Shown here piece by piece: positions 45,726 to 54,556 of a DNA stretch of 64,000 nucleotides; position 1 is the stretch's first letter; every line of letters starts with the position of its first letter. The notes beneath the pieces are model-generated. The model made no database searches. It had not been told where the DNA came from and was given only the letters and a program-made list of their open reading frames with translations. The stretch spans positions 372,001 to 436,000 of the forward strand of contig NZ_JNZS01000004.1 of the NCBI RefSeq assembly GCF_000718515.1, read 5' to 3'. This DNA is from Micromonospora parva. Its GTDB lineage: Bacteria; Actinomycetota; Actinomycetes; Mycobacteriales; Micromonosporaceae. The position numbers were made by a program, and so were the translations under genes.

Positions 45726-47186
45726 TCACACCTCGGGTTCGACGGCCGGGCAGCTGGCGCCCCGAGCGGGCACCGCCTGATCGATCAGATAGGCGTCGAC
45801 GGCTCGTGCCACGCACGGGCTGCTGGTGTAGCTGCCGTGTCCCCACCCGTCATAGGTGAGCAGCGCGCCGTGTCGGCCCAACTGTCGGGCCACGTTGCGC
45901 GCCCAGCCGTAGCCGCTGGCCGGGTCGTGCACGGTGGCGGCGAGCAGCAGCGGCACCTCGGTGTGGACCCGGAGCCGATGCTGCGGGTTGGCGACCGGCG
46001 TCGGTGTGCCCAGGCAGGTGACCAGGGCGAACAGCGCCGGCGGGTAGCGCAGGTCCGGCGCGAGCCGGGCCGCCCGTCCCAGGTGCCCGACGTACTCCCG
46101 GTAGTCCCGGACCGGCAGGTTCCAGTCCTGACAGAAAACCGCGAAGGGGTACGGAGCCACGGCCTCGTCCGCCAGCGGGCGGACGCTGGATGTGGTGGCG
46201 GCGCCTTCCAGTCGGACGATCCACTCGGCCAGCTCCGGCCACCGCCAGGTGTCGTAGAGCTTCTTGTGGGCGAGGCGGCTCAACTCGAACGGGGCGAGCG
46301 CCGCCCCGGCCCGGTCCGGGTCGGGCAGTGAGCCCCGCTCCGCCCGGGCGTGCAGCCCGGCCCAGCTGGCGCGCACGTCGCGACCGTGCAGGACGCAGTC
46401 GACCGAGCGGGCGCACCAGGCCAGGAACTCGTCGAACGCGCCCTCCGCGGTGACAGCCTGGGTGTCCAGGAAGGCGCGGGTGCCGAGGCTGTGATCCATC
46501 GACGCCTCCAGCACCATGGCCCGGACCCGGTCGGGGTACAGCTCGGCGTACCGCTGCCCGAGCACTGTGCCGTACGAACTGCCGTGGAAGGTCAGCTGCC
46601 GCTCGCCGAGCGCGGCGCGGACCGCGTCCAGGTCACGGGCGGCGCTGGTGCTGTCGACGTGGTCGTAGAGCGCCCCGGTGCGGGCCCGACAGTCGGCGCG
46701 CAGCAGCGTGTTGTTGGCCAGGACGGCATCGAACTGGGCCTGGTCGGCGATCAGCTGCGGTTGCCGGGCGAGCAGGTCCCGGGCACAGATCACCGGGTGA
46801 CTGCCGCCGGTGCCGCGTGGGTCGAAGCTGACGATGTCGAACCGGGCACGCAGGTCGGCACTGAACCGGGAGCTGCCGTTCACCACCCGGTCGACCCCGC
46901 TGTCGCCCGGACCTCCGGGGCCGAAGACCAGCGCGCCCTGCCGGGTGGACGGGTCGGCGACCCGGCGGGCCAACGACAGGTCGAAGCGCTCACCCCGGGG
47001 CCGGTCCCAGTCCACCGGCAGCGACAGGGTGCCGCACTCGGCGCTGGCGTCCGTGGCGCAGGGCCGCCAGTCGATCGTCGGGGCGGACTGTTGTCGGGCG
47101 GCGGCCGGGCTCGCCGGGGTCAGGCCGGCGGCGGTGAGGGCCAGGGCGACCGCCCAGCCCACTGCGGATTTGCGTACGCGCAGCAT
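45726..47186 (-). CDS. Secreted alpha/beta-hydrolase, tripeptidyl aminopeptidase-like
   Basis: A 486-aa exported peptidase-like hydrolase. A Sec signal covers residues 1-31. The catalytic Ser is S204 in GSSYGT. TIDWRPC at the start, GALVFGPGGPGDSG (oxyanion), VSFDPRGTGGS and the C-terminal TYDGWGHGSY (His) with a TAP-like C-domain match tripeptidyl/prolyl aminopeptidases of Streptomyces type. Probable nutrient peptidase. Its own terminator with the convergent gene follows. Confidence 0.9.
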   Translation of the reverse strand: MLRVRKSAVGWAVALALTAAGLTPASPAAARQQSAPTIDWRPCATDASAECGTLSLPVDWDRPRGERFDLSLARRVADPSTRQGALVFGPGGPGDSGVDRVVNGSSRFSADLRARFDIVSFDPRGTGGSHPVICARDLLARQPQLIADQAQFDAVLANNTLLRADCRARTGALYDHVDSTSAARDLDAVRAALGERQLTFHGSSYGTVLGQRYAELYPDRVRAMVLEASMDHSLGTRAFLDTQAVTAEGAFDEFLAWCARSVDCVLHGRDVRASWAGLHARAERGSLPDPDRAGAALAPFELSRLAHKKLYDTWRWPELAEWIVRLEGAATTSSVRPLADEAVAPYPFAVFCQDWNLPVRDYREYVGHLGRAARLAPDLRYPPALFALVTCLGTPTPVANPQHRLRVHTEVPLLLAATVHDPASGYGWARNVARQLGRHGALLTYDGWGHGSYTSSPCVARAVDAYLIDQAVPARGASCPAVEPEV

Positions 47187-47259
47187 GAGGTGCTGTCCTC
47201 TCCTCGAAGGAGCGTTGCCGGTGAAACTCGCCCACTGGGCGAGGTGATGCTGCTTCCAC

Positions 47260-47291
47260 CCGGGCCGTCGAGTAGCCGCTCGACGGCCCGG
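47260..47291. terminator. Hairpin terminator downstream of the membrane coiled-coil gene
   Basis: 13-bp perfect stem (47260-47272 with 47279-47291), loop TAGCCG, between two leftward genes. Confidence 0.8.
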
Positions 47292-47309
47292 GGCCTCTCG
47301 CCCGCCGGG

Positions 47310-47579
47310 TCAGTCGACCTCGCGCAGGACGCGTTCCAGCGTGGTCATCCGGGTCTCCATCCCGCCGAGCCGGCCATCCATCGCCGCGAGCAGTCGGGTG
47401 TTCTCCGCCTGGGCCTGCGCGGCCGTCTCGGCGAGCCGGCGGTAGTCGTCCGCGCGGGCCGCCTCGTACCGGGCCCGCCGGGTCTTGGCGATCTGGACGA
47501 CGGTCACGGTGACCACGCTGATCAGGAAGCCGAAGATGCCGATCGCGCCGACCACCTCGGTCCAGTCGTGCTCGCTCAT
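47310..47579 (-). CDS. Small membrane-anchored coiled-coil protein
   Basis: An 89-aa protein with one N-terminal helix (EVVGAIGIFGFLISVVTVTVVQIA, about 8-31), then a charged coiled coil (RRARYEAARADDYRRLAETAAQAQ) of about 50 residues ending in LERVLREVD. ATG overlaps the ArsR stop (ATGA). This ArsR/membrane pair is common in actinobacteria; no function is known. Possibly a signalling or scaffolding partner. Confidence 0.75.
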   Translation of the reverse strand: MSEHDWTEVVGAIGIFGFLISVVTVTVVQIAKTRRARYEAARADDYRRLAETAAQAQAENTRLLAAMDGRLGGMETRMTTLERVLREVD

Positions 47580-47923
47580 CGCGGGGCTCCTGGCTGCTCG
47601 CCCGAGTCGGGCACGGTCAGCGTCTCGACGGCCGCCGCGATGACCGCGGGGGTGAGTGTGAGCACGAACGGCTCCACCTCGTAGTAGTTCATGGCCTTCC
47701 CGTCCTCCGACAACTCCAGGCGAGCGGTGACCAACCCGGCCGCCGCCAGCTTCCGTAGGTGGACCTGCAACAGCGCCCGGCTGATGCCCAGTTGCCGGGC
47801 CAGCCCGCTGACGTACGCACGCTCGCGGGCCAGCGCGGCGACGACCCGCAGTCGGTGCGGGTTGGCCAGGGTGGCCAGCACCCGGACCAGGTCGTCGCCG
47901 GTCGGCGGTGGAGCGGTGCTCAT
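47576..47923 (-). CDS. ArsR-like winged-helix regulator
   Basis: A 115-aa HTH protein: VRVLATLANPHRLRVVAALARE then YVSGLARQLGISRALLQVHLRKLAAAGLV and an acidic wing. There are no metal-binding cysteines, so it is not a metal sensor of the classic type. ATG 47923 has AAGGG; GTG 47938 is possible. A palindrome just upstream could be its operator. Confidence 0.88.
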   Translation of the reverse strand: MSTAPPPTGDDLVRVLATLANPHRLRVVAALARERAYVSGLARQLGISRALLQVHLRKLAAAGLVTARLELSEDGKAMNYYEVEPFVLTLTPAVIAAAVETLTVPDSGEQPGAPR

Positions 47924-47930
47924 AACCAGC

Positions 47931-47947
47931 CCTTGCACATGCCAAGG
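47931..47947. promoter_or_regulatory. Candidate ArsR operator
   Basis: CCTTG (47931-47935) and CAAGG (47943-47947) flank CACATGC; it sits 8 nt upstream of the arsR-like ATG. The motif TTGCACAT recurs at 44976 before the methyltransferase. Confidence 0.4.
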
Positions 47948-48033
47948 AAAGTTAGCAGGTGCCGGCGCGCGGCAGGGTGGGACGAAAGCGGAATCAGGGG
48001 GATCTCAGGGTCACGAAAAGGCCCGGACACACA

Positions 48034-48070
48034 GCACGCCGGGCCGGTGATGATCACCGGCCCGGCGTGC
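48034..48070. terminator. Strong hairpin terminator
   Basis: 18-bp arms (48034-48051 and 48053-48070) are perfectly complementary around a single base; the real loop is a few bases. It follows the leftward csbD-like gene. Confidence 0.85.
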
Positions 48071-48085
48071 GGGTTACGTCGTACG

Positions 48086-48259
48086 TCAGCTCTTGAAGGC
48101 GTCCTTGATCTTCTCGCCCGCCTGCTTGAGCTTGGCGGTGGACTGGTCAGCGCGACCCTCCGCCTCCAGCTGCTCGTTGTCGGTGGCCCGACCGGCGCCT
48201 TCCTTCAGCTTGCCGGTCGCGTCCTCGGTGGCGTTGTTGATCTTGTCGTCGAATCCCAT
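48086..48259 (-). CDS. CsbD-family stress protein
   Basis: A 57-aa highly charged protein: MGFDDKINNATEDATGKLKEG, GRATDNEQLEAEGRADQS, KLKQAGEKIKDAFK. This is the CsbD family, induced by general stress. GGAGG lies before the ATG. Role unknown; possibly envelope or DNA protection. Confidence 0.93.
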   Translation of the reverse strand: MGFDDKINNATEDATGKLKEGAGRATDNEQLEAEGRADQSTAKLKQAGEKIKDAFKS

Positions 48260-48333
48260 TGCCAACCTCCATTGCCAGCGTCGCTACAACCACAGAGGTA
48301 CCCCCACTGTCACCGGCTCAACCGTCACCGTCG

Positions 48334-50580
48334 TCACAGATCGGCAGCGGCCGGACGAAAGCGACGCAGCCGCAGGCTGTTGGCCACCACGAAGACCGAC
48401 GAGAGCGCCATCGTGGCACCGGCGATCATCGGGTTGAGCAGCCCGGCGGCGGCCAACGGGAGGGCCGCCACGTTGTAGCCGAACGCCCAGAACAGGTTGC
48501 CCCGGATGATGCCGAGCGTGCGTCGGGACAACCGGATGGCGTCCACCGCGGCGTCCAGGTCGCCCCGGACCAGGGTGAGGTCAGCCGCCTCGATCGCCAC
48601 GTCGGTGCCGGTGCCCATGGCCAGCCCCAGATCGGCCTGGGCCAGTGCCGGGGCGTCGTTCACCCCGTCACCCACCATCGCCACCGACCGCCCCTCGGCC
48701 TGGAGCCGTTTGACCACGTCGACCTTCCCGGCCGGCAGCACCTCGGCGATCACCTCGTCGACACCCACCTCGGCGGCGACAGCACGAGCCACTGTGGTGT
48801 TGTCCCCGGTGAGCAGGACCGGGGTCAGCCCCAGCCCGCGCAGCCGGGCCACCGCCGCCCGGCTGCTCGGCCGAACCACGTCGGCGACCGCGAGCACGCC
48901 GCGCGCCCGCCCGTCCCAGCCGGCGACGATCGCCGTCCGGCCGGCGGCCTCCGCGTCACGCACTGCCCACTCGACCTCCGGTGGTACGTCGAACCCGCGC
49001 TCGCGCAGCAGCCGCACCCGGCCGACCAGCACGGCCCGGCCGTCGACAGTGCCGGTCACCCCCAACCCTTCGAGGTTGCCGAAGCCGGTCACCGGGGGCA
49101 GCACGCCCGCATCGGTGGCCGCGACGGCGACCGCACGGGCGATCGGGTGCTCGGAGGCGGCCTCCACCGCCCCGGCGAGCCGGAGCAGCTCGGCCCGGTC
49201 CACACCGCTGGCCGGCACCACGTCCACCAGCGTCATCCGTCCGGTCGTCACGGTGCCGGTCTTGTCGAGCACCACGGTGTCCACCCGGCGGGTCGACTCC
49301 AGCACCTCCGGTCCCTTGATCAGCACGCCGAGTTGGGCGCCCCGGCCGGTGCCGACCAGCAGCGCGGTCGGTGTGGCCAGGCCGAGCGCGCACGGACAGG
49401 CGATGATCAACACGGCCACGGCGGCGGTGAACGCGGCGGTCGGGCCCGCCCCGGTGCCGAGCCACCAGCCCAGCGTGCCGACGGCGAGGGTGATGACGAT
49501 CGGCACGAACACTCCGGAGATCCGGTCCGCCAACCGCTGCACCGCCGCCTTGCCGCTCTGCGCCTGCTCCACCAGGTCAGCCATCCGGGCCAGCTGGGTG
49601 TCCGCGCCGACCCGGGTGGCAGTGACGATCAGCCGCCCGCCCGCGTTGATCGTCGCGCCCACCACGCCGTCGCCCGGGGCCACCTCGACCGGCACCGACT
49701 CACCGGTGAGCATGCTGGCGTCGACAGCCGAGGTGCCCTCGTCGACCACCCCGTCGGTGGCGATCTTCTCGCCGGGGCGGACCACGAACCGGTCGCCGAC
49801 GACGAGCCGGTCCACCGGGATCAGGGTCTCCACGCCGTCGCGCAGCACCGCCACGTCCTTGGCGCCGAGGTCGAGCAGGGCCCGCAGGGCGGCACCGGCG
49901 GTGCGCTTGGACCGGGCCTCGAAGTAGCGGCCGGCCAGGATGAACACGGTGACCCCGGCGGCCGCCTCCAGGTAGATGTTGCCGGCGCCGTCGGTGCGGG
50001 TGATGTCGAAGCGGAACGGGTGCGTCATCCCGGGCATCCCCGCGTCACCGAGGAAGAGCGCCCACAGCGACCACCCGAACGCGGCCAACGTGCCGAGCGA
50101 CACCAGTGTGTCCATCGTGGCCGCGCCGTGCCGCAGGTTCGTCCAGGCGGCCCGGTGGAACGGCAACCCGCCCCAGACCACCACCGGGGCGGCCAGGGTC
50201 AGCGACAGCCACTGCCAGTAGTCGAACTGCCAGGCCGGGACCATGGCCAGCAGGACCACCGGCACGCTCAGGGCCACCGAGACCCAGAGCCGGGTACGCG
50301 GGCCCCGCAACGGGTCGACCGGAGGCTCCGCGCTGGGCGGGGCCGGCAGCGCCGCCGCGTAACCGGTCTTCTGGACGGTCTCGATCAGGTCGTCCGGCGT
50401 GACGTCGTCGGCGTACCGGACTGTCGCCTTCTCGGTGGCGTAGTTGACGGTGGCGCTCACCCCGTCCATCCGGTTGAGCTTCTTCTCGATCCGGGCGGCG
50501 CACGCGGCGCAGGTCATCCCACTGATCGCGAGTTCGATCCGGTTCGGCGCCTCGGGCAGCGGTCTGCTGGTGGTGGTCAT
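48334..50580 (-). CDS. copA: Copper-exporting P1B-1 ATPase
   Basis: A 748-aa metal pump. The N-terminal HMA domain has GMTCAAC (C24, C27). Membrane CPC (C395/C397 in ACPCALG), TGE in [10 protein letters not shown], phosphorylation D439 (VLDKTGTVT), SEHPIA and [14 protein letters not shown] are all present. This predicts Cu+ export. First gene downstream of the exported protein and CopZ genes on the same strand, all under CsoR. Confidence 0.96.
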   Translation of the reverse strand: MTTTSRPLPEAPNRIELAISGMTCAACAARIEKKLNRMDGVSATVNYATEKATVRYADDVTPDDLIETVQKTGYAAALPAPPSAEPPVDPLRGPRTRLWVSVALSVPVVLLAMVPAWQFDYWQWLSLTLAAPVVVWGGLPFHRAAWTNLRHGAATMDTLVSLGTLAAFGWSLWALFLGDAGMPGMTHPFRFDITRTDGAGNIYLEAAAGVTVFILAGRYFEARSKRTAGAALRALLDLGAKDVAVLRDGVETLIPVDRLVVGDRFVVRPGEKIATDGVVDEGTSAVDASMLTGESVPVEVAPGDGVVGATINAGGRLIVTATRVGADTQLARMADLVEQAQSGKAAVQRLADRISGVFVPIVITLAVGTLGWWLGTGAGPTAAFTAAVAVLIIACPCALGLATPTALLVGTGRGAQLGVLIKGPEVLESTRRVDTVVLDKTGTVTTGRMTLVDVVPASGVDRAELLRLAGAVEAASEHPIARAVAVAATDAGVLPPVTGFGNLEGLGVTGTVDGRAVLVGRVRLLRERGFDVPPEVEWAVRDAEAAGRTAIVAGWDGRARGVLAVADVVRPSSRAAVARLRGLGLTPVLLTGDNTTVARAVAAEVGVDEVIAEVLPAGKVDVVKRLQAEGRSVAMVGDGVNDAPALAQADLGLAMGTGTDVAIEAADLTLVRGDLDAAVDAIRLSRRTLGIIRGNLFWAFGYNVAALPLAAAGLLNPMIAGATMALSSVFVVANSLRLRRFRPAAADL

Positions 50581-50592
50581 CGTCTGGTCCCG

Positions 50593-51540
50593 TCAGTTGT
50601 GTCCGTGCCCGGGGGTGCCGTGGTCGGTCGTGCCGGTCGGCGCGGGCCCGCTCGGGCCGCTGACGTCTCCGGCCGGGGCAGCGCCGGCGACGACGGTGAA
50701 CTCGGCGGTGCGCACCTGCCCGCCGTGCTTGAAGTCGAGGTAGAGCCGGTAGCTGCCGGCCGAGGGCACCTCGGCGAGGAAGGTGACGGCCGGGCCGGGC
50801 TGGGTACGCCCGTCGCCTGGCGTCCCGTCCGGGTGCACGTGCAGGTACGCCAGGTCACCCCGGCGCAGCGCCACCAGGTGCCCGTACGCGCCCAGGTAGG
50901 GCTCCAGGTCGGTGACCGGCTGCCCGTCCCGGCTGATGCTCAGGGTCAGCGACGACGTGCGGCCCGGCTGCGGCGCACCGGTCAGGGTGACCGTGTAGCC
51001 GTCGACGGTGGTGCTGGTCGCCGGGGCGGGCAACGGCCGTTCGGTCAGCTCGCCGGGGACTGTCACGTCGACGCCGAGGGTCAGCGGCTCACCCCCGGTC
51101 GGGGTGAAGTCGGCGAACGCCCGCCACTGCCCGGGGCCGGCCACCGGGGTGTCGACCCGCCAGGTGCCGTCCGGGGCCAGCTCGGGGTGGACGTGGCGGA
51201 AGCCGGAGAGGTCCCGTCGGGCGACGATCAGGTGCATCTGCTTGTCGTGCGCCACCTCGTACCGGGTGACCGGTCGGCCGTCCGGGCCGGCGATCCGGAA
51301 GGCGAACTCGCCGGCCGGGGCGTCGACCGGTTCGAGGGTGTAGCCGTTCTCGGAGACGAGCAGCCCGCCGGGGAGCTGGTCGGCCGCCCCGCCGTGCTCG
51401 TCCGCCGGCGGGGCGGCGGCAGTGTCGTGCCGGCTCTCGGCGACCGGGGCGGGGTCGACGACCCGGCCGATCCCGTAGGTGGCGCCGAAGACCGCCGTCA
51501 GGCCGACGGCGAACCCGGCCAGTTTCGTCACGGTACGCAC
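50593..51540 (-). CDS. Exported, membrane-anchored copper-operon protein
   Basis: A 315-aa protein. One N-terminal helix (about 4-26) anchors it; an acidic His-rich segment HDTAAAPPADEHGG follows. The body has two similar repeats, each with HLIVARRDLSGFRHVHPELAPDG (first) and GHLVALRRGDLAYLHVHPDG (second), with conserved H-x-H-P motifs that could bind copper. It ends in an HGTPGHGHN tail. GTG with GGAGGG. It sits between copZ and copA. Probably an extracellular copper-binding protein; the enzyme role is unknown. Confidence 0.82.
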   Translation of the reverse strand: MRTVTKLAGFAVGLTAVFGATYGIGRVVDPAPVAESRHDTAAAPPADEHGGAADQLPGGLLVSENGYTLEPVDAPAGEFAFRIAGPDGRPVTRYEVAHDKQMHLIVARRDLSGFRHVHPELAPDGTWRVDTPVAGPGQWRAFADFTPTGGEPLTLGVDVTVPGELTERPLPAPATSTTVDGYTVTLTGAPQPGRTSSLTLSISRDGQPVTDLEPYLGAYGHLVALRRGDLAYLHVHPDGTPGDGRTQPGPAVTFLAEVPSAGSYRLYLDFKHGGQVRTAEFTVVAGAAPAGDVSGPSGPAPTGTTDHGTPGHGHN

Positions 51541-51553
51541 GCCGGCCCTCCGA

Positions 51554-51763
51554 TCACGCGTCGACGAGGTCGTAACCGGCCTCGTCGACGGCGGCCCGGA
51601 CGACGGCGGTGTCCAGCGGCTGATCGCTGCTGACGGTGACCCGGCCGGAGGCGAGGTCGACCTGGACGTCTGACACGCCAGCGATGGCACCGACCTCGGC
51701 GCTCACCGCGCTGACGCAGTGCCCACAGGTCATGCCCTGCACCTGGTACGTCGTGTTGACCAT
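51554..51763 (-). CDS. copZ: CopZ-like copper chaperone
   Basis: A 69-aa HMA protein with the GMTCGHC metal loop (C13, C16) and the ferredoxin-like fold. ATG 51763 has AAGGAG; a further upstream start runs into the operator region. First gene of the leftward copper operon. Should deliver Cu+ to CopA. Confidence 0.94.
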   Translation of the reverse strand: MVNTTYQVQGMTCGHCVSAVSAEVGAIAGVSDVQVDLASGRVTVSSDQPLDTAVVRAAVDEAGYDLVDA

Positions 51764-51788
51764 CGGATCGTCTCCTTTACGGTACCGG

Positions 51789-51803
51789 TACCCGGTGGGG
51801 GTA
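51789..51803. promoter_or_regulatory. CsoR-type operator (copZ side)
   Basis: TACCC (51789-51793) and GGGTA (51799-51803) with a 5-nt centre, GC-rich as CsoR sites are. It lies 26 nt upstream of copZ. Confidence 0.6.
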
Positions 51804-51827
51804 TCCAACCGGAACACGACCGTACCA

Positions 51828-51842
51828 TACCCCCCAGGGGTA
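51828..51842. promoter_or_regulatory. CsoR-type operator (csoR side)
   Basis: TACCCC (51828-51833) and GGGGTA (51837-51842) with 3 nt between; it fits the pseudo-palindromic CsoR consensus closely. A -10-like TATCCT lies at 51846-51851, so binding would block csoR transcription. Confidence 0.8.
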
Positions 51843-51858
51843 CGCTATCCTGGTCGGC

Positions 51859-52155
51859 ATGACCGCACCCACCCCGATCCGCGGATACACCGCCAGCAAG
51901 GACCAGCTGCTCGCGCGGCTCCGCCGCGTCGAGGGCCAGGTCCGGGGCATCGAGAAGATGGTCGACGACGACCGCTACTGCATCGACGTGCTCACCCAGA
52001 TCTCCGCGATCCAGGCCGCCCTCGACAAGGTGGCCCTCGGGCTGCTCGACGGGCACGCCCGGCACTGCATGCACGAGGGCGCCGCCGAGGGCAGGGCCGA
52101 CGAGATGGCCACCGAGATGATGGCGGCGGTCGGCCGGCTCATGAAGCGCGGCTGA
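51859..52155 (+). CDS. csoR: CsoR copper-sensing repressor
   Basis: A 98-aa DUF156 repressor. The Cu+ ligands are C41 (RYCIDVL), H66 and C70 (GHARHC). Helix start LLARLRRVEGQVRGIEKMV is the family signature. It should repress copZ-copA and itself until Cu+ binds. Divergent from copZ; the following CopB-like gene runs the other way. Confidence 0.96.
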   Translation: MTAPTPIRGYTASKDQLLARLRRVEGQVRGIEKMVDDDRYCIDVLTQISAIQAALDKVALGLLDGHARHCMHEGAAEGRADEMATEMMAAVGRLMKRG

Positions 52156-52161
52156 CGGGCG

Positions 52162-54246
52162 TCAGTCCGGCACGGGATAGAGACGGACCCGCCGCAGCAA
52201 CTGCGCGTTGAGCGCCACCACGATGGTGGACGCCGACATCAGCACCGCGGCCACCGCCGGGCTCAACGTCACGCCGGCCCCGGCCAGCACCCCGGCGGCC
52301 AGCGGCAGCGCCACCACGTTGTAGCCGGCCGCCCAGGCCAGGTTCTGTCGCATCTTCCGGTACGACGCGCGGGACAGCCGGACCACCGCACCCACCCCGC
52401 GCGGGTCCGAGGACGCCAGCACCACCCCGGCGGACTCGATCGCCACATCGGTGCCCGCGCCGATGGCGATGCCCACGTCCGCTCGGGCCAGCGCCGGCGC
52501 GTCGTTCACCCCGTCGCCCACCATCGCCACCACCAACCCCCGCCGCTGCAGGTCGGCCACCCGATCGTCCTTCTCCGCCGGCAGCACCTCGGCGAAGACC
52601 TCGTCGACGCCGGGCCGGAACCCGAGGTCGGCGGCGACCGCCTCGGCCACCGACCGCGCGTCACCGGTGATCATGGCGATGGTGCGGACACCCTCGGCCC
52701 GCAGCTCGTCGACGGCGCGCCGGGCCTCCGGACGCACCTCGTCGGTCAGCGCGAACGCACCGAGCACGGCGTCCGGCAGCCGCACCAGGTGCAGCACCGC
52801 GGCACCCCGCGCCGACCACCGCCCGGTCGCCACCTCCAGCTCGGCCGGCAACGACACGTCCAGCTCCCGCAGCAGCGTCGGCCCGCCCACCGCGTACCGC
52901 GTACCGTCGATGGTCGCCTGCACCCCGCGGCCCGGCAGCGACCGGAATTCGGCGGCACGGGCCGGGCCGGTCGACCCGGCCGCCGCCACTATCGCCCGGG
53001 CCAACGGATGTTCGCTCTCCGACTCGACGCCGGCCGCGATCCGCAACACCTCGTCCCGCTCGACGCCAGGCACCGTCACCAGGTCGGTCACCCCGTGCTC
53101 GCCCCGGGTCAGGGTGCCGGTCTTGTCGAAGAGCACCGCGCCGACGGTCCGCATCCGTTCCAACGCCAGTCGGTCCTTGACCAGGATCCCGGACCGCGCG
53201 GCGAGCGCGGTGGAGAGCGCGACGACCAGGGGGATGGCGAGACCCAGCGCGTGCGGGCAGGCGATCACCAGGACGGTGACCGCACGGACCACCGCCTCGT
53301 CCGGCTGACCGAGCGCGGTCCAGACCAGCACGGTCAGCACGGCGGTGCCGGTGGCCAGGTAGAACAGCGCGGCGGCGAACCGGTCGGCCAGCAACTGGGC
53401 GCGCCCACCCGAGCCCTGCGCCTGCGCGACCATCCGCTGGATGCCGGCGAGGGCCGTCTGCTCACCCACCGCCTCGACGCGTACCCGGATCGCCGAGTCG
53501 GTGGCGACGGTGCCGGCCACCACCCGGTCGCCCGTCGACCGGACGACCGGTCGCGACTCGCCGGTGATCATCGACTCGTCCAGCTCGGCGCCGCCCTCGA
53601 CGACCCGACCGTCCGCCGGCACCCGACCTCCCGGCCGGACCAGCACCACGTCGCCGATCCGCAGACCGGCCACCGGCACCGCCTCGACCCGACCGTCCGC
53701 CGCCACCCGTTCGGCCTCGTCCGGTAGCAGCGCGGCCAACGCCGCCAGCGCCCCCCGGGCCTGCCCGATGGCCTTCATCTCCTGCCAGTGCCCGAGCAGC
53801 ATGATGGTGACCAGCGCGGCCAACTCCCACCAGAAGTCCAGGTCGAACGCGCCGACGCTGGTCGCCAGGGACGCGGTGTAGGCGACGGTGATCGCCATCG
53901 CGACCAGCAGCATCATCCCCGGTGCCCGGTCCCGCACCTCCCGGACCGCGCCGACCAGGAACGGCCAACCGCCCCACCAGAACACCACCGAGCCGAGCAC
54001 CGGGCCCACCCAGGACCGGCCGGGGACGTCGTCCAAGGCCAGGCCCAGCTGGTCCGACACGAGATGACTCGTCAGCACCACCGGGACGGTCAACACCAGG
54101 CAGACCCAGAACCGGCGGCGGAACATCGCCGGATCGTGCCCGGCGTGCTTGTCGTGCCCGGAATGATCGGAATGCCCGGCGGGCCTCTCGTGCGGCACCG
54201 GTCCGGCGTGCCGATAGTCGGGGTCGGACGGCGACGGAGCGGGCAT
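52162..54246 (-). CDS. CopB-like P1B-3 heavy-metal ATPase with His-rich N-terminus
   Basis: A 694-aa metal pump. The N-terminus holds a His-rich stretch (HSDHSGHDKHAGHD, about 24-37) instead of an HMA domain. The membrane motif is CPH (C330-P331-H332), the P1B-3 class linked to Cu2+ or Cu+/Ag+. TGE (228-230), D374 (FDKTGTLT) and [14 protein letters not shown] are intact. Start ATG 54246; GTG 54300 would add 18 residues. Its stop is 6 nt past the csoR stop, a tight convergent pair. Confidence 0.92.
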   Translation of the reverse strand: MPAPSPSDPDYRHAGPVPHERPAGHSDHSGHDKHAGHDPAMFRRRFWVCLVLTVPVVLTSHLVSDQLGLALDDVPGRSWVGPVLGSVVFWWGGWPFLVGAVREVRDRAPGMMLLVAMAITVAYTASLATSVGAFDLDFWWELAALVTIMLLGHWQEMKAIGQARGALAALAALLPDEAERVAADGRVEAVPVAGLRIGDVVLVRPGGRVPADGRVVEGGAELDESMITGESRPVVRSTGDRVVAGTVATDSAIRVRVEAVGEQTALAGIQRMVAQAQGSGGRAQLLADRFAAALFYLATGTAVLTVLVWTALGQPDEAVVRAVTVLVIACPHALGLAIPLVVALSTALAARSGILVKDRLALERMRTVGAVLFDKTGTLTRGEHGVTDLVTVPGVERDEVLRIAAGVESESEHPLARAIVAAAGSTGPARAAEFRSLPGRGVQATIDGTRYAVGGPTLLRELDVSLPAELEVATGRWSARGAAVLHLVRLPDAVLGAFALTDEVRPEARRAVDELRAEGVRTIAMITGDARSVAEAVAADLGFRPGVDEVFAEVLPAEKDDRVADLQRRGLVVAMVGDGVNDAPALARADVGIAIGAGTDVAIESAGVVLASSDPRGVGAVVRLSRASYRKMRQNLAWAAGYNVVALPLAAGVLAGAGVTLSPAVAAVLMSASTIVVALNAQLLRRVRLYPVPD

Positions 54247-54556
54247 AGCTCCAACATGCCGGTCCGAGGGCCGCCACGCGAGCGATTCGGTCACCGACAC
54301 TCCGCCACGACCTGCGACCCCGCCACGGGCTGGCTAGCATCTCCCCCGATGGCCCTCCGGATGCCGCCGCACAGTCGGGCACTGTCGCCGCCACGACGTG
54401 ACGTCGGCTCCGACCGGCCGGGCCGAGCACTGACCGTCCGTGATCAAGCGGTCGTCAGGCAGCGAATCGTCCCGCCGACCGCCGCGTTTCCACCGAAACG
54501 GTGAACCGCCCGGCTCGCTGACCCGTACCCCGCACCGGATCGTTGGGAGTCTCGCC
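54247..54556. other. Gap between CopB-like ATPase and YibE/F gene
   Basis: About 310 nt upstream of two divergent genes. CGTTTC/GAAACG (54485-54500) forms a small hairpin. No gene, strong promoter motif or repeat is clear. Confidence 0.5.

Noticed and set aside
48259..51633. Long 1124-aa plus-strand frame
   Set aside because: Antisense to copA and the exported copper protein; those have clear family motifs.
54485..54500. CGTTTC/GAAACG hairpin as operator
   Set aside because: Only six base pairs and no clear promoter beside it.
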